DNA of 64,000 nucleotides from Zerene cesonia (lineage: Eukaryota > Arthropoda > Insecta > Lepidoptera > Pieridae), in assembly GCF_012273895.1 (NCBI RefSeq), contig NC_052114.1:6863927-6927926 (forward strand), read 5' to 3'. A program made the position numbers and the translations under genes. The notes under the pieces are model-generated. The model had not been told where the DNA came from, did not search any database, and was given only the letters and a program-made list of their open reading frames with translations. Shown in pieces: positions 1 through 13,100 of this stretch (position 1 is its first letter; every line of letters starts with the position of its first letter).

Positions 1-240
1 GTACGTGGAACGCGATTCCCGCAACCGGCCGCGACGGTGGAGTCTTGGATATTCGCGAATATTGTAATTTTGCAAGTGCATCGAACACGGTCACGATATC
101 GTTGCGACGTGTTGCGTCCGACTCGACGATTGCGACAGGATCCGCGCCATTTTATGTTATGCAATTACGCTTTCGTCTCACAAACGTGATTTTCTAAGCA
201 CACGCCGGCCTCCCTGATAAAACAACGGCCATTTTATAAT
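1..240. promoter_or_regulatory. CpG-rich stub at left edge, possible promoter or 5' exon of an off-window gene
   Basis: The first 200 or so bases are much richer in CG dinucleotides than the AT-rich kilobases that follow, with clusters such as ccggccgcgacgg near position 26 and cgacgtgttgcgtccgactcgacg near 105. In insect genomes such blocks often mark a promoter or leader exon. The window opens with gtacgt, which fits a splice donor on the + strand, so an exon may end just before position 1. No coding frame is convincing and the strand cannot be decided. Confidence 0.25.
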
Positions 241-2345
241 TGGCTGCGTTTCAAATGTCATGTGTCATGGCCTTTACACGTGTGGGATTGTGAATTATTT
301 AATTGTTAATTGATGAAATGTTTAAATCTTTAGTAAATTTATTTTCATAAAGTAGCGAGGAATTGATTTGAACAGTTGCCAAACGAAATGATTTCGGTCT
401 TATTGTTACACCTTTGTGAGGAGAAGGCTAATTACAAGGTTCTTCGATATTAAGAACAAACGTTTCGAACAATACTTTCTAGAACTTTTCAATGCACAAA
501 GATTTTAAACTTAAATATGAATGCCTTATATTTTTAAGTACAAACTGAGTACTATTAATTGTTGATTAAAATGTTATCTTCGAATGTATATGCTATATCG
601 GTTCTAGATGAGGGTTTCGCGTGTTTCACGATTGCGCTATTATTTTGTGAGTATTCGTGTACGCGGTTAAGGGAATTTTCTTTATTGTATTATACACAGA
701 TTTTATAATCTTGTATTAATTTCTTTTAGATAACTTATAATTACTTGTTTACTAAATACTTAGCTTATTTTGTGTAAATATAATTTTATTACGATTTAAT
801 AAATTATGAAACGATGTTACCATACAGTCGGTTCTCAAATCCAGTGTAGTTGTTTGATTCTTGTCTTGTTGTTGTATGAAATCACCTTTACAGTCTGTGC
901 TCAAGCATTTTGTTTATTAACTTGATTGAATTAAAATTAATCCACTTGTATTATGTTTCATAATCGAAACTTCATTATGTATTAATTTTATTATTGTTCG
1001 TATTCACAGTTTTAATTTTAAGTCAACTGTGCATACCCGTAGCCTCTATAAATAAAAATAGCTTGCAGTCAAATAGGCGATAATGGTTGTAAAAATATAG
1101 ATGATATATATCACGAAAACGGGTTAATTGGGGCTATTGTACATACATGTGCGTTGTGTTAGTGTGCTCTAATTTATTCTGATTCACGCACACTTACACA
1201 AATTTACACATTTCTAGCCTAGAATTGATCCGCTTTGTGACTTAATAATAAAATCCATAGAACTAAAAATGTTGTATAGAAATAGAACAAAGGTAGTGTA
1301 AATTTAAGTTTCCGTTACACTTAAGTTGTGTTTTTGTAGCGAATTTTCAAACTGAGAATTTCAAATGTTTATCTTAGTATTGATTTCCTTGAAATTTTAA
1401 ACAAATAGATACAATTCGCACCTTGCTGACCTTGTGGCTCGTGTTAAATGGCAGATTAATCAACACGTCAAGGGCTTCGTAACTATTCTACATAAAGTGC
1501 TAACTCGTGTAAAATGTTCTTTGACCTTACGAAATGCGTTTTCGAAAGTTTTCGCTACATTCTTTCATATTGTATTCTATACAATTACGACATGTTGTTA
1601 AATAGCAAGGTGAGCTGGTGGAAATTTATTGTAATAAATTTATGTCTATGTACATACAGCATCGTCACAATTCAAATTGGATAGATAATTATTTTGTATG
1701 AGGCATTTTTTTTTTCTGTGGTTCGAAGGTATTGCCATTCTAGTTGTGAAACTATTCAAAAGAATGAACGTACGGGTGTGCATGGTAACAATGCGGGGGC
1801 GTCAAGTCGTCAAGAGTGTTGTTATTTTGTAAAATGTTTTTGGTGTATTAATGCTTTAAGTGTTGTATCGTGGAGACAGACAGCTTGGCGCGCGGAGGCG
1901 CGACACAGTGCTCAAACATTATGCAAACTCACTATATGGCAACCTTTATTTATTATTTTAATAAAGTATTTTACAATTTTGTTTGATTATTTTTTGCCCT
2001 ACTTTCCATATTATATTTATACATCGCAATCATTATATTGAAATACAAACGAAATATTATTGGTCTATATCATATATTCTCTTTGCAATAAACTATGTTA
2101 TATAAAACTATGTTATGACAATTCAAAAGCGCTCCTAGAAGTCTAATTGAATAAATAAATATTTAAGTTTGAGTAGCAAGCAAGGTCGCTTCTCTAACTC
2201 TCGCGCATGCATTCCATAGCATGTGTTGCGATGAAAATTTCAATATTTTATGACGTTTTTTATTTGTTAAAATGGTTTAGGGCTTTTAAAGTTTGTTTTT
2301 ATAGTTTAGCTTTTGAAATCAGCATAAATTGCACGACGCACATAA
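241..2345. other. Gene-free AT-rich sequence
   Basis: No exon with plausible splice borders or recognisable protein was seen. An open frame at 1694-2041 has no protein-like features and low-complexity aromatic content at its end. A small GC-rich patch near 1885-1905 is unexplained. Confidence 0.5.
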
Positions 2346-2543
2346 TCTATATATATAAAAGAAAGTGGTGTTAGTTACACTATTTATAACTGAAGAACGG
2401 ATTAACCAATTTGGCTGAAAATTTGTGCAGAGGTAGCTTGGCCCAGGAGACGGACATAAGGTAGTTTTTATCCTGGAAATCCCACGGGAACGGGAACATA
2501 GCCGACAACGACTACGCGGGCATAGCTGCGGGCGGATAGCTAG
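2346..2543 (+). mobile_element. Non-autonomous Helitron, 198 bp
   Basis: The element starts TC directly after an A (2345) and ends CTAG (2540-2543) directly before a T, the expected Helitron layout of insertion between A and T. Its body carries the 'cggattaaccaatttggctgaaaatttg' and 'cccacgggaacgggaac' type segments seen in Lepidopteran Helitron families, and the GC-rich subterminal end 'gcgggcggatag'. No coding capacity. Confidence 0.75.
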
Positions 2544-2866
2544 TAAGTTATGAATTTCAAATTTAATGAATTCAATAATATCAACAGTTGGTATTTCATA
2601 ATTAGTTTCGTTAATATAGCAATAATTTCACGTATATTTTAAAAATGCACATAATTGGCAATAGATAAATTTAAAATCTTGCAACTATTTACGCAAAATA
2701 TGCATTATAATGAATATTTTCGATATTATATCATATATTTTTATTCCGGTTACAAACAAGTTTTAGAAAGACTAAAGCTTTTTGTTATTTTGAAATAAAC
2801 TGTTTGGACTAATTTATACAGAGCTGTATATGATGATTACTGTATAACTTATCCTATCCTACTAAT

Positions 2867-3052
2867 ATAAATGCTAAAGTTTGTGTTGATGTGTGTGTGT
2901 TTGTTACTCTTTACTCAAAAAATTCTGAACCGATGGCAATGAAATTTGGTATGTAGACAGCTGGACAACTGGAATTACATATAGGCAAGTTTTTACCCCG
3001 ATATTCCTACGGGCTACGGACTTATGCGGGTGAAACCGCTAGGCGTAGTTAG
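2867..3052 (+). mobile_element. Non-autonomous Helitron, about 186 bp, TCCTACTAATAT family
   Basis: It starts TCCTACTAATAT after an A and ends with a decayed TTAG before T. It matches the elements at 41749-41952 (same strand) and 62039-62238 (opposite strand) in the order of its segments: 'gctaaagtttg', 'gaaccgatggcaatgaaatttgg', 'tagacagctgga', 'atattcctacggg', 'gcgggtgaaaccgc'. Confidence 0.8.
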
Positions 3053-3869
3053 TAATTCTATATGTATGAAATGCGCACATGCCATCCTTTTTGTTCAAAG
3101 GAAATTCGAATCATCCATGTTTCCATCCATTGACAAAGCATCCATATCTAACCCATCAAAGGATCTTACAATTTATCTTCTGTGCTCTTTGAATATGCGT
3201 ACATGCTATTTAAAATATTGATGACTTTAATTGCGAAATAGAATCAAAATTAAATTTTTATTAACTTTATCATGATAAAGTACCTATTTGATGAAGAAAT
3301 TTTATCTCGTTTATTTAGCTTGTGCAGTCGGTGATTAAGGAAAACATATAGGACATATGATTTTGTACTAAATAATCGTCGTCGTCGTCGTCGTTTTTTT
3401 TTTAGATTGATAAATTAAATTTGTAACACATATAATATATCTTTGTGGTTATTCTTTACTTGCCGCGCCACGCGGTTCCACTCGCGGACAAACCCACTGG
3501 TACTAGTGAGTATTTATATAGCTCATGTCTTATTCTGATTAATTAATTAGCTATATTATTGTAAAGTTTTATTGAAATCCCTTTAAAAGCTTTTCGTGAA
3601 AGAGAACAAAAATCCTTACAGGGATCCATCCATCCATACTTACAAGTATGGATGGACGACTGTTTGTTCTCTTTCGTGTTTAAAATACATATTATTCGGA
3701 CAATCCGTGTTGTAGAGATACAAATGGTTGCATGAATTAGTAGTCTTGAAAGAGAATTGCGTTTTGCACGTCTGATACTTTTGATTAAATCGTTCCAGAG
3801 CTGAATAGCACAGACAATAAAACAGAAGTTAAGTGTGACCGATTGGGTGGACTATTTATATTTTTTTGT
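3053..3869. other. Gene-free stretch with a CGT microsatellite and a nested hairpin
   Basis: A (CGT)n run lies at about 3377-3393. A short GC-rich scrap at 3462-3500 (gccgcgccacgcggttcca) resembles a broken Helitron 3' end. A nested fold-back occupies 3598-3675: outer 13-base arms 3598-3610/3663-3675 and inner 13-base arms 3629-3641/3644-3656 with a two-base loop. Confidence 0.6.
3598..3675. repeat. Nested inverted repeat (snap-back)
   Basis: Outer arms gaaagagaacaaa (3598-3610) and its exact complement (3663-3675), and inner arms tccatccatactt (3629-3641) and its complement (3644-3656) separated by 2 bases. The left side has extra unpaired bases between the two stems. It could be a tiny MITE remnant or a template-switch product. 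Confidence 0.7.
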
Positions 3870-4165
3870 GCGAGCAACTGAACTGGTGGTTCGCCTGATG
3901 GTAAGCAATCACCACCGCCCATGAACATTCACAGAGATTGAACATCTGCAAATGCGCTACCCCCTTTTAAGAGGATAGTGATAAGGAAAGGGTTGGCGCC
4001 TGGAAAGAAGGAATGGATGGGGAAGGCTGAGAAAAAGGAACTCCACTCACCGTACGAAACACAGTAGCATGCTACTGCTTCACGCAGATTTTCTGTGGGG
4101 TTGTGGTACGTTCACGGTGAGAGCTGGCCCAAATCATACCGAAGCGTGCTCGATTCCCACATAAC
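3870..4165 (+). mobile_element. Interspersed repeat, 'ggttcgcctgatggtaagc' type
   Basis: The segment has the 'ggtggttcgcctgatggtaa' and 'caccaccgcccatgaaca' blocks, then 'ccttttaagaggatag', 'ggttggcgcctggaaag', 'ctcaccgtacgaaacacag' and a 3' block 'gagctggcccaaatcatacc'. This order is typical of a repeat family common in Lepidopteran introns. No coding capacity here. The exact class (SINE, or 3' piece of a LINE) cannot be settled from one copy. A decayed partner lies at 28864-29017. Confidence 0.6.
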
Positions 4166-4884
4166 TATGCTATAATATAAAAATATACACCCAAGTTATT
4201 TTATCGTGTTTAGAATGGATGATGATTTCTTTAATTAATTTTAATATCATAACACTAAACGAGTCCCAAATTATAATTTAAGTCAGGAAATATAGCTACT
4301 GTGAGAATTTTTTTAAAATAGCTATTTAGATAACTGTGGAATAACAATAGGCAATCGTCGTTAAATTTACTTGGTTTAATTTTTATGTTTTTTTTTCAAT
4401 ATTGTTTTAAATGTTTACGCTGCAAATTATGTCTAAAAAATTTTCATAGCTTTTTTGTTTTATTATCACAGCGAAGAACAAAATTAGATACATACAATAG
4501 AAAATATTACATATATATAATTTATAAGCAGAAACTAATTAAAAAAATACCTTTTCAATATCTGTATACCTACATTTGGATTACAGCAAAAAATACTTTA
4601 CCGAAAGTCAGTTTCCGCCGTTATAAGCAACAAAAATATTTTAATATACCTAGGTACCTATAGGTAATAGACTTCTTGCCGTATACAAAGAAAAAAATAG
4701 TTCAAATATACCTAATATATAACGTATATAGCTATGTCCTATACCTAATATTTAAAACAATAAAGAGCAACGGCTTTTTTATGTTAAGTACTTAAAAAAT
4801 ATCTAACAGTTTGTGATATGTATACGTACGGTAAATAATGTATATAAATATCGGTATAAAATAATATTGCATAAATATTACTAT

Positions 4885-5050
4885 ATAAAATAGAAGAGTG
4901 TGTTTGTTTGTTTGAACGTAATTATTTCAGGAACTATTTTCAAAAAGTATTTCACCGTTGAATACGTGCCTGATCCGTGAGTGCAGACTATATTGTATGT
5001 ACCGAGCGAATTCAGGGACCTACTACCTACCTCTAGTGGGATTTAAAAAA
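4885..5050 (+). mobile_element. Decayed interspersed repeat, 'tttgtttgtttgaacg' type
   Basis: The start 'gtgtttgtttgtttgaacgta' followed by 'atttcaggaactattttcaaaaa' resembles the start of a repeat common in Lepidoptera. The rest is too diverged to set an end with confidence. Confidence 0.4.
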
Positions 5051-6343
5051 AAATAATACGTACGAATGTAAATTTTCTCATCATAATAAAAACCTTACTG
5101 GCTAGTAGCAAATTGAATTGACAAATAATTACGTAATGTCAGTTGCGTAATATCTTAATGATATTTATATAATTATATTTACTTAGAATGCTTCGGAAAG
5201 TTTGTTCTGAATAAACTACTTATAGGTACCTATTTAGGTATTTATTCAAGTGCGTCATCAATGAAAACGCCACTCATAAAGATCACAGTAAAAAAATTGT
5301 TTTATATTTATACAACTAATAGGAATATTTCATTCCAAAAAATATATATCCCCATATCCGAGGTGAATATTTGTATAGCAACAGAATGAAGATATTGAAG
5401 AGATACTGTTCACTAACATGTTGGTCGCTGGTGCTGCGGAGTTGATGGCGCATAGTTATCCATATAGATAGAGATTATCAGTTTGAAATATAGGTACCTG
5501 AGAAATGTGAACATTATGAAGTATCATATTAATAATTATATTATTAACATTTAACCAGAGTCCATCAACATTTTTCATCCACTACAAATGTTTACCATGA
5601 ATGCCTACCTATAAATGAAAATAAAAAGTATATTTCATACTTTTAGTATTTTAGTTATTGAATTAGGTTTATTTTACATCTGCCATTATCGATTTACGTT
5701 AATGATTTGCAGATTCTGGTTTTTTAACTATGAGGTAAGTAAATAACATTAATATATACCGGTATATTAATTTGTTTATGAGCTTGTGCGATTTCTATAT
5801 AGTTTTAAGAACCACTTATTTCGCTTATGCGTTCAATAGAAAATACTCGATTTAAAACGTCTACTTGCCAGTTACCACCACCTTGTCTATTATTTTAAAT
5901 GATTATTTTATTTAAGCTATACATTATAATTTACTTCACGATGTATCATTTTAATTTTAGATCGATCTTTGATCTTTTTTGATTCTTTAAAGCGATTATT
6001 AACAAAAAATAAAATAATGAGTTGTATTTAACGCTACTTTATAACGGAATTATGTGACATTAAAAACATTACGACGATCAAAAGACATCGTCTAATTAGT
6101 AATTGGAATATCTACATAACGGTACAGAAACATTGATTACGGGAATAACGGTATTACATTATGCATTTTTCATTAATTCATACTGATAATCTCTTGACTG
6201 TTATTAAATAAATAGACCTATATAATAGAATATAAATACCTACACAAATTACTCATTCAGACCATAAACGTATTTTTTATTCTTTAAACATAATGTTTTT
6301 TTTCGCACGAAGAAAAATGTCTATTTGCCAGTATCAAAAATAA

Positions 6344-6377
6344 AATATTTCTAAGGGAGCCTTCCCTTAGAAATATT
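6344..6377. repeat. Perfect hairpin, 15-base arms and 4-base loop
   Basis: aatatttctaaggga (6344-6358) is followed after gcct by its exact complement (6363-6377). No terminator role is expected in an insect nuclear genome; it belongs with the other snap-back repeats of this window. Confidence 0.85.
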
Positions 6378-8875
6378 CACAAAATTGTCTTTAAAAAATG
6401 ACTTCGGAGATACATAACAACCTAGTTTAGAAGAGAGAAAATGTTGTGAACTAAAATTTTTAAGTGGCTCATAAACATTTATTTTATTAATTTTCCATAG
6501 ACATAAAAAACTAAATTCTAAAAATAAATCACGTATTAATATTTGTTACCACCGACGATCACCATAAAATAAACAAAAAAACTACCTACTTAGTATTGGA
6601 TATTGGTTATCATATCCATTTTCGAGTCTCGTTCTTAAACGTGTTTTTGCAAGAGATCAAAGTTCTCATTAATTAAAAACTAACATTTATATCCGAATTT
6701 TTAAAACCATACATCGAAGGTGAAAGAAAGGAAATTTTTGTATCATAATATATTTATTTCACTTTATCATCTTGAATTTGAGTCATTTGCAAGACTTCAA
6801 TTTGAGTTAATTGTTTTCTTTTTATTTAATAGAACAGACATACAGGAAGCGTCAATAGAGACGTATCGCTTTTTTGTGGCTATGTTACCAACAAGCTTAA
6901 GATTATATATTTGGATTGAATATATGAGATGGATGAAGAGATAAACTAGATACCTATCACTCATATGAATCGTAACTTATTCTTGTTATTACCTATGTAA
7001 TATCTAATATGTATTAATAATTCATATCATATTGACAACAAGCACAATACGTCGTCAATTTAATACTACTTAGTTTAAATAAATATTGAATATAATGGCT
7101 AAATATTTTTACGTCGTACAGCGTTTTACTACAACTCTAACGCCTCACAACGTGAAGTATAAGTACTCATACAATATTTATTTTCTGAAGTTTATTATAA
7201 AGGGCATGTATACAATTGTTCTCAATTAGAAATTTATAAAGTCGTTGACTAAGTTTTATCCTTAAGTATAGAGGTACCATAGTTCGAGTCATTATGATTC
7301 TGTGTAAATACTTCTATTAAAAAAAACTGTGGATTCACCTTGACCAAATATAAAAAAGCTTCCAACATCCTTACCTATTATGAATTAATTGAAAACAGGC
7401 TTGTAGCAACCGACTTATAGTCTATCGTCATTTTACGTAAAAAAAATTATCTCTATACCCCAATAACGTTAACAGTAGGAATATATTAAAAGAAGAGCTT
7501 GAAATTGTACCAAACCCGATCCCACAAACACGTCATACATGCTATCGCCGCGTGATTCAAAGCCCGATAGAAACATGAATATGAAAATTGAATTCTGCGA
7601 TGATGGACTGATGATTGGACCATCAGGTGATTTCACACCTAATGTTTCACAACCGGTCCCTACACATTAATCGATAATAATGTGGTTCAAAGGTTTGACT
7701 TGAATTAATAAAGCTAGTTTCACATGGAAATAATATTTCCGTAGTGTGCACGATCTGCATATTCCGGAATTTAACTTAAGTATACACAAGGACTTCTGCT
7801 TATATAATGATTACATACTTTGTTATATGTGTTTGAACATGAAACATATAATACATAACACATAAAGCAAAATAAACATTTAAACTACTGCCAATCGCGA
7901 CCTTTGAAGGTACACAGGTATTGGTGTGCAAATATTTATAAATTTGTACAAAACGCGTATTATACACTCAATTCTACACTTAGCATCGATTTATGTGAAT
8001 ATTTTATACAACATATATAACGGTACTTACTTCTTATTACTTTCAACTATATAACATTGTCAATATCCATCCACTTCAACGGACGACTTTCGATTGAAGT
8101 GGATTGAATAAGCTTAGATTATTGGTACATCATTGATAGAAATAATCTAACTATTTATATGGAACAGAAAATCGACATTTTTTTCAAAGAATTGGATTGG
8201 AATTACTTTTAAGACAATCTAACGCTGAAACATTTTTTTAACAGGTTGATATGGTGCCAATAGAAGAATATGCAGTACCAATTAACTAATCGTAAAAAAG
8301 CCCTTTGTAGAAAAAACGATATCAAAGAACATAATTATTTCCATTATATAAAAAGAGAAATAAAAAAACTGAAGCATAACTATTTACGTGATGACAAGAC
8401 GGTAAACATGTTGGTAGGTCCATAAACATGTTATATACGTGAACCCACGTATATGTTTACCATATGTCATATATTAGGTATAACGAATACATATAAAGAA
8501 AGCTGATATAGATAGTGAAGAATGAGAATATTATTATTATAGAATGTAGAAATTTAGGTGTGTCTCTGTAGAACATTCCTGGAAAAGGACAGGACCGAAG
8601 TCAAATAAGTGTTGCGAGTATTTATATAAATATTCGAATAAAACTATTCAATTAAGACTTGTTTTGTTATCAAGTATTTTATGTGTGTGTTGTATGTGTC
8701 TCAGCAAACGTACCTATAGCATTTAAAGTTCCTGGTTGCGACAACTCTTGGACAAAGCAGGAACTTGTGTTTATTTTTTAAATAAGTGTAAACAAAATCT
8801 GTTAATTTCCCTATAATATTCGAATGGAGATTGCAGGTTATTAATAAAAATTATCTCAGGGTCTTTGGTTTCTTC

Positions 8876-9160
8876 CTACTCAAGCTGTGTTGTGCCTACT
8901 GAAAGATTGTGCTGTAAACACGCAATATGCATTAAATATGGCATGTCGGGTACAGTTAATTCTTCTAATACAAAGCGCTGCCCGAAAAAAACCCCTTTTG
9001 GGTCACATGGGACATGACCCACCAAAATCGTGCTCATTATATTGAAAAATGTTGTCATACTTTGCTTAATGTCAAAAGCAACTTTCTGGCCAAATTCGCA
9101 AAGCAGTCGGTAGCACGGTAGCTTATTTATATTTGAGACTCAAATGTTTTCATCCAATTC
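8876..9160 (-). pseudogene. Protein-like open fragment, unrecognised
   Basis: An open frame on the - strand reads about 87 residues from an in-frame stop near 9160 down to a TAG at 8876-8878. Its content (for example VPCDPKGVFFGQRFVLEEL and TVPDMPYLMHIACLQHN) is less biased than most chance frames in this AT-rich DNA and looks like decayed coding sequence. I do not recognise a family. There is no clear acceptor or donor at the edges, and the surroundings are AT-rich, so a processed pseudogene or transposon fragment is as likely as an exon. Confidence 0.25.
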
Positions 9161-9915
9161 GCCAATAACAGTAGGAAACTTAGGTGTGCAATTTACCAAC
9201 AAAGTAATTGAATAAAATTTGTTACGGCGTCTATCTAATACACAACTAAAATTCACTACTTAGGAACCTATTGTTGCGGTGAACATCATATTTTGTTGGC
9301 AACTGAATAATAATTCAAATCAGTATTCAACAGAATTAAAAATAAATGCAAAACTTCTACATTTTAAGCCAAAAATAAAACCTGGAAGAGAAAATGTAGA
9401 AACTACATAAAAATCTTATTTATTTATATAATTATGCTGGTTATTTTAGTCGACAAATTCATTGATTCTACAAGATGACTTTATACTCATATGAATTCTA
9501 TAAAGTTATCTTACAAATGACGTAAAGATCGTAAGAAAAATGAACAATTTTTAATAACCCTTGAATATCATCGCCCTAAATCCTAATACTTTAGATACAT
9601 ACGTTATTCTTACTTCTTCTATAGGGTTTCTATCTGTCTATACATGCTAAAAAGGAAAATTTCGAAAAGCGCTCGACGTATTAGATGGAAATGTGGCAGG
9701 AACTTAAAAATAGTTGTGGTTATTATAATCACGCCTACACCCTAACTGTGCCTGCTTAGTTCCGATTTCATTTTGTATAAATAACGAGAAATTTCACAAT
9801 CTTTATGGTTTCCGAACAGGAGATATCAAAAGATTTTTATAGGGCTGGATATGAGGGCTCGTACAAGTAACGGCTATTTAAATATGCGTTTGTTAATTTT
9901 ATCATTTATAAAATA

Positions 9916-10128
9916 CTAGCATACCCGGCCACGCGTTGCTGTGGCTGAGAAATAATTAAAAATATTATGATTTTAAATTATTGGGATAATTAATCGAAAT
10001 AAAAACTATCCTGTATCTAAAGTTGGACCAAATTACACATAAAATGCCAAATTTCATCAAAATCGGTTGATTTGGTGAAGAGTTCATTGGGAACATACAT
10101 CATGACACTGGATATTTATATATTAAGA
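9916..10128 (-). mobile_element. Non-autonomous Helitron, 213 bp, 'ccgggtatgctag' family
   Basis: Read on the - strand it starts TCTTAATATATAAA after an A and ends GGGTATGCTAG before a T. It is the same length (213 bp) as, and close in sequence to, the copy at 44739-44951. The subterminal segment 'gccacagcaacgcgtggcc' is a short palindrome-like block, as expected near a Helitron 3' end. Confidence 0.85.
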
Positions 10129-13100
10129 TTATCGTAAAAAAATATAAACAATATTTGACTGCAAAATTTCATTCAATATAAGTCAGACTTGATGCAGTAG
10201 GTGGATTGTTATGAAATAATATGTTAAATTTAGTATATCATTGAAGATAGTTCTCGTTAAATAGGATTACGTAACGTTCATTGCACATTTTCTTACTCAA
10301 CCAATTGTTTATTAAACTTTGTAGGCTATTTGCCCAAGGTAATTAAAAATAAGGTTAATATAACGTTGTTTTATTGTTAACACTAATGAACAAAGACAAG
10401 TATTCGGCCAGGGTGTATTTGCAATAATTCATAAATCGCTTAAGTTATACACATTGATAACATTAAAAAAGATATGTTATCCAAACAGACAGGCAGATAA
10501 AATAATCACATTATTGGGATACATGCTGTGCTTTTTAATGTCTGTTTGTTAAACCATTCTTAGGAACTTTAATTAAATACAAACTATAGATATTTCAGAT
10601 ACTGACAATCAGTAGTAAGATATCAATCATTTTTCTCCCTGTTCATGTGAAATAAATGTCTTAAAGTTAGATATTTTTTATTATGAATCATTCTTTCTTC
10701 TCGGGCTCAGAAACTCACTGTTATGCTATAATCATGAATTCACATGAAATTATAAGGTCAACGCTCTTCTTTTTAAAACATTTTAAGCAGTACAATTTAA
10801 CTACAATTAGTTTCTTGATAGGATGGATTATAACAACATAATTTTATAATTTTTTTGTTTTAATGCGCTAAACCATTGGATATATCATTTTCTATACCCA
10901 CTGCATATGCAAACATTATTTTTCATACATTTTCCTGAAAATAATAAACATATAGAAATGAATAAAAAATAATAAGAATGATTGCAATTTTATTTTCTAG
11001 CCTAGTTAACGCGGAATATATGCTCATTCTCTAATATATACTTCATCAAAATATTTTGGCAGTTGGTAGGTTAACAATTCGCTTCCACGAGCACTGTTAT
11101 TTAAAAAATGTTAAATATGTTTTTTGCAATTATTGTCTATTGCATTTGCCAGCATTCTGCAGCTTGGAATCGCGAATGCCATAATTATTTATGTTATGGA
11201 AATATTATTGCATCTTTATAACACAAAGAAAACATAAAATCGATTACACATATATAAAAACAAATATAATAGCCAATCTTCACAAATAGTTTTTTTTTAC
11301 TTAAAATACTTCATTGTAACCTCAGTAAAGAGTAGAAATGCCTGATTTGTTTAAATGAAATGAAAAAAAAACAAATAATTATATTTTAAACTGTTCCAAA
11401 GAGTTTGTTGTGAGTCACTCTTTCATTTATTGTCAAATATCCATCATCTTCATTCTACCGTAAATGCTCCCTGTGGGTAATTATAAAAAAGTAACACGTA
11501 ATATACCTATCTTGGCACACACTAGAACGATGTCGTCATAATTTATATAAAAGATTAATTTTGCATGCCCTTTATAAAGTCAACGTACTATAATGTTTGC
11601 AACATTCCATGTTTTACCTAAGCAACTATGTGTTTATAATTAATGTAAATAAATACAAAACACATTACATTTAAGTCAATTTATGTTGCGGTTAATTTGA
11701 AAACCCTAGTTATTAGTGATTATAACGAAAAAAAAATCTTTAAGTGAAAACTATTATAAACTATCAGCAAATTGATTGAACTAACAGTTATAACGCAATC
11801 TTTCTGGATGAAGCAGAGATTAATTAATATAAGTAAATTTTTGTAAAGAATCTTGTAAATGTCTAATTGAATAAAAATGTAAGTACAATGGTCATACTTA
11901 TTTAGGTACTACGTCAGTTTTAGAAACTATTCTGTGATCTAAAGCCAAGTAATGTGTGGTTCTAGTATGAAATATTATGTAAAATATTATTGTGTTTATT
12001 TTTTTAATCATTTAAACTCAAATTAACATAGCAATAACTAATCATACTACTACCTCTAGATTCATAATTATATGTACTTTATTTGTTAAATGAGAAATGT
12101 AGAGAATTACAGAGTTCGTGGAGTAGTATAAGTTTAGTCTTATATATCTATGGATTTTTTGTTGTAGAAAATGTGGATTCATAATAGCTCATAAAAGTAC
12201 GTAGCTTCATATAATGAATCATATTTTAAACTGAATTTCATGTTAACTTATTGGGATAGAGTAAGATAGATAATAATGTTTTTGGAACGTTTGGTAAAAA
12301 GAAAAATCGAAGAATGAAATAAACGGATAAGCATATGATATAATTACATAAATTTAATAATTCATTAAAATAAATTCATAGTAATGCAAGTAACTATAAA
12401 TGTGGTATCACCAGTTATTACCTACTATTATGTTAGCTAAGCTGCTTAGTATTTAAAGGAAAATAAAACTTAAGCTTATGATATTCTTATACTAAATAGT
12501 TTAGCAAATATTCAATTCATAAATCATAACTAGACAGTCATCGAAAAGATTAATGTTTGCAGAACAGAACTTCTAGATATGTCTTCAATTTTATCATGTT
12601 TATATTTACTCAATAATTGAGGTTTAATAAACAGCCTTAATTATGCTATAGTATTTCTATTAGTATGCTATTTTAATGACCAATAAAACAATTTATAGAA
12701 GGTAAATAAAGTTGTATAAAATAACTGAGCTCAGGTAATAACGCATTTAAATTTATTGTCTTGCTAATTAAATAGAAGAAACACAACAACTAGATACCAA
12801 CATATGATATTATCATAGTAACAATCTACGGTATGGGAATTTCATTTATTCTTTTTTTGTTCAAATTAAAAAAATAATAATGACTCGTTATTTCTGTTAT
12901 AATTAAACATTTCCCACGAACTGAACCAGTATAACATGTTGTCTATTGGTTATATCATACAATTGTTAAAAAATAAATAATCAATTACTTATAAATTATG
13001 TGATCTATCTATTAATCAATAAGTATCTACTAGGTACTAACATCATGTCATTTTATATTTTAATGGCAAAAGTAGGTGTGTGGTTTGGCTCAGTGTGGTT

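Larger units (their letters stand above)
5051..9915. other. Gene-free AT-rich stretch
   Basis: No supported gene. It contains a perfect hairpin at 6344-6377 (15-base arms, 4-base loop) and one at 8069-8104 (11-base arms, 14-base loop). A protein-like fragment at 8876-9160 is listed separately. Confidence 0.5.

Noticed and set aside
1694..2041. 115-residue open frame
   Set aside because: Low-complexity aromatic tail, no conserved motif; most likely chance.
3377..3393. (CGT)n run as a functional element
   Set aside because: An ordinary microsatellite with no gene nearby.
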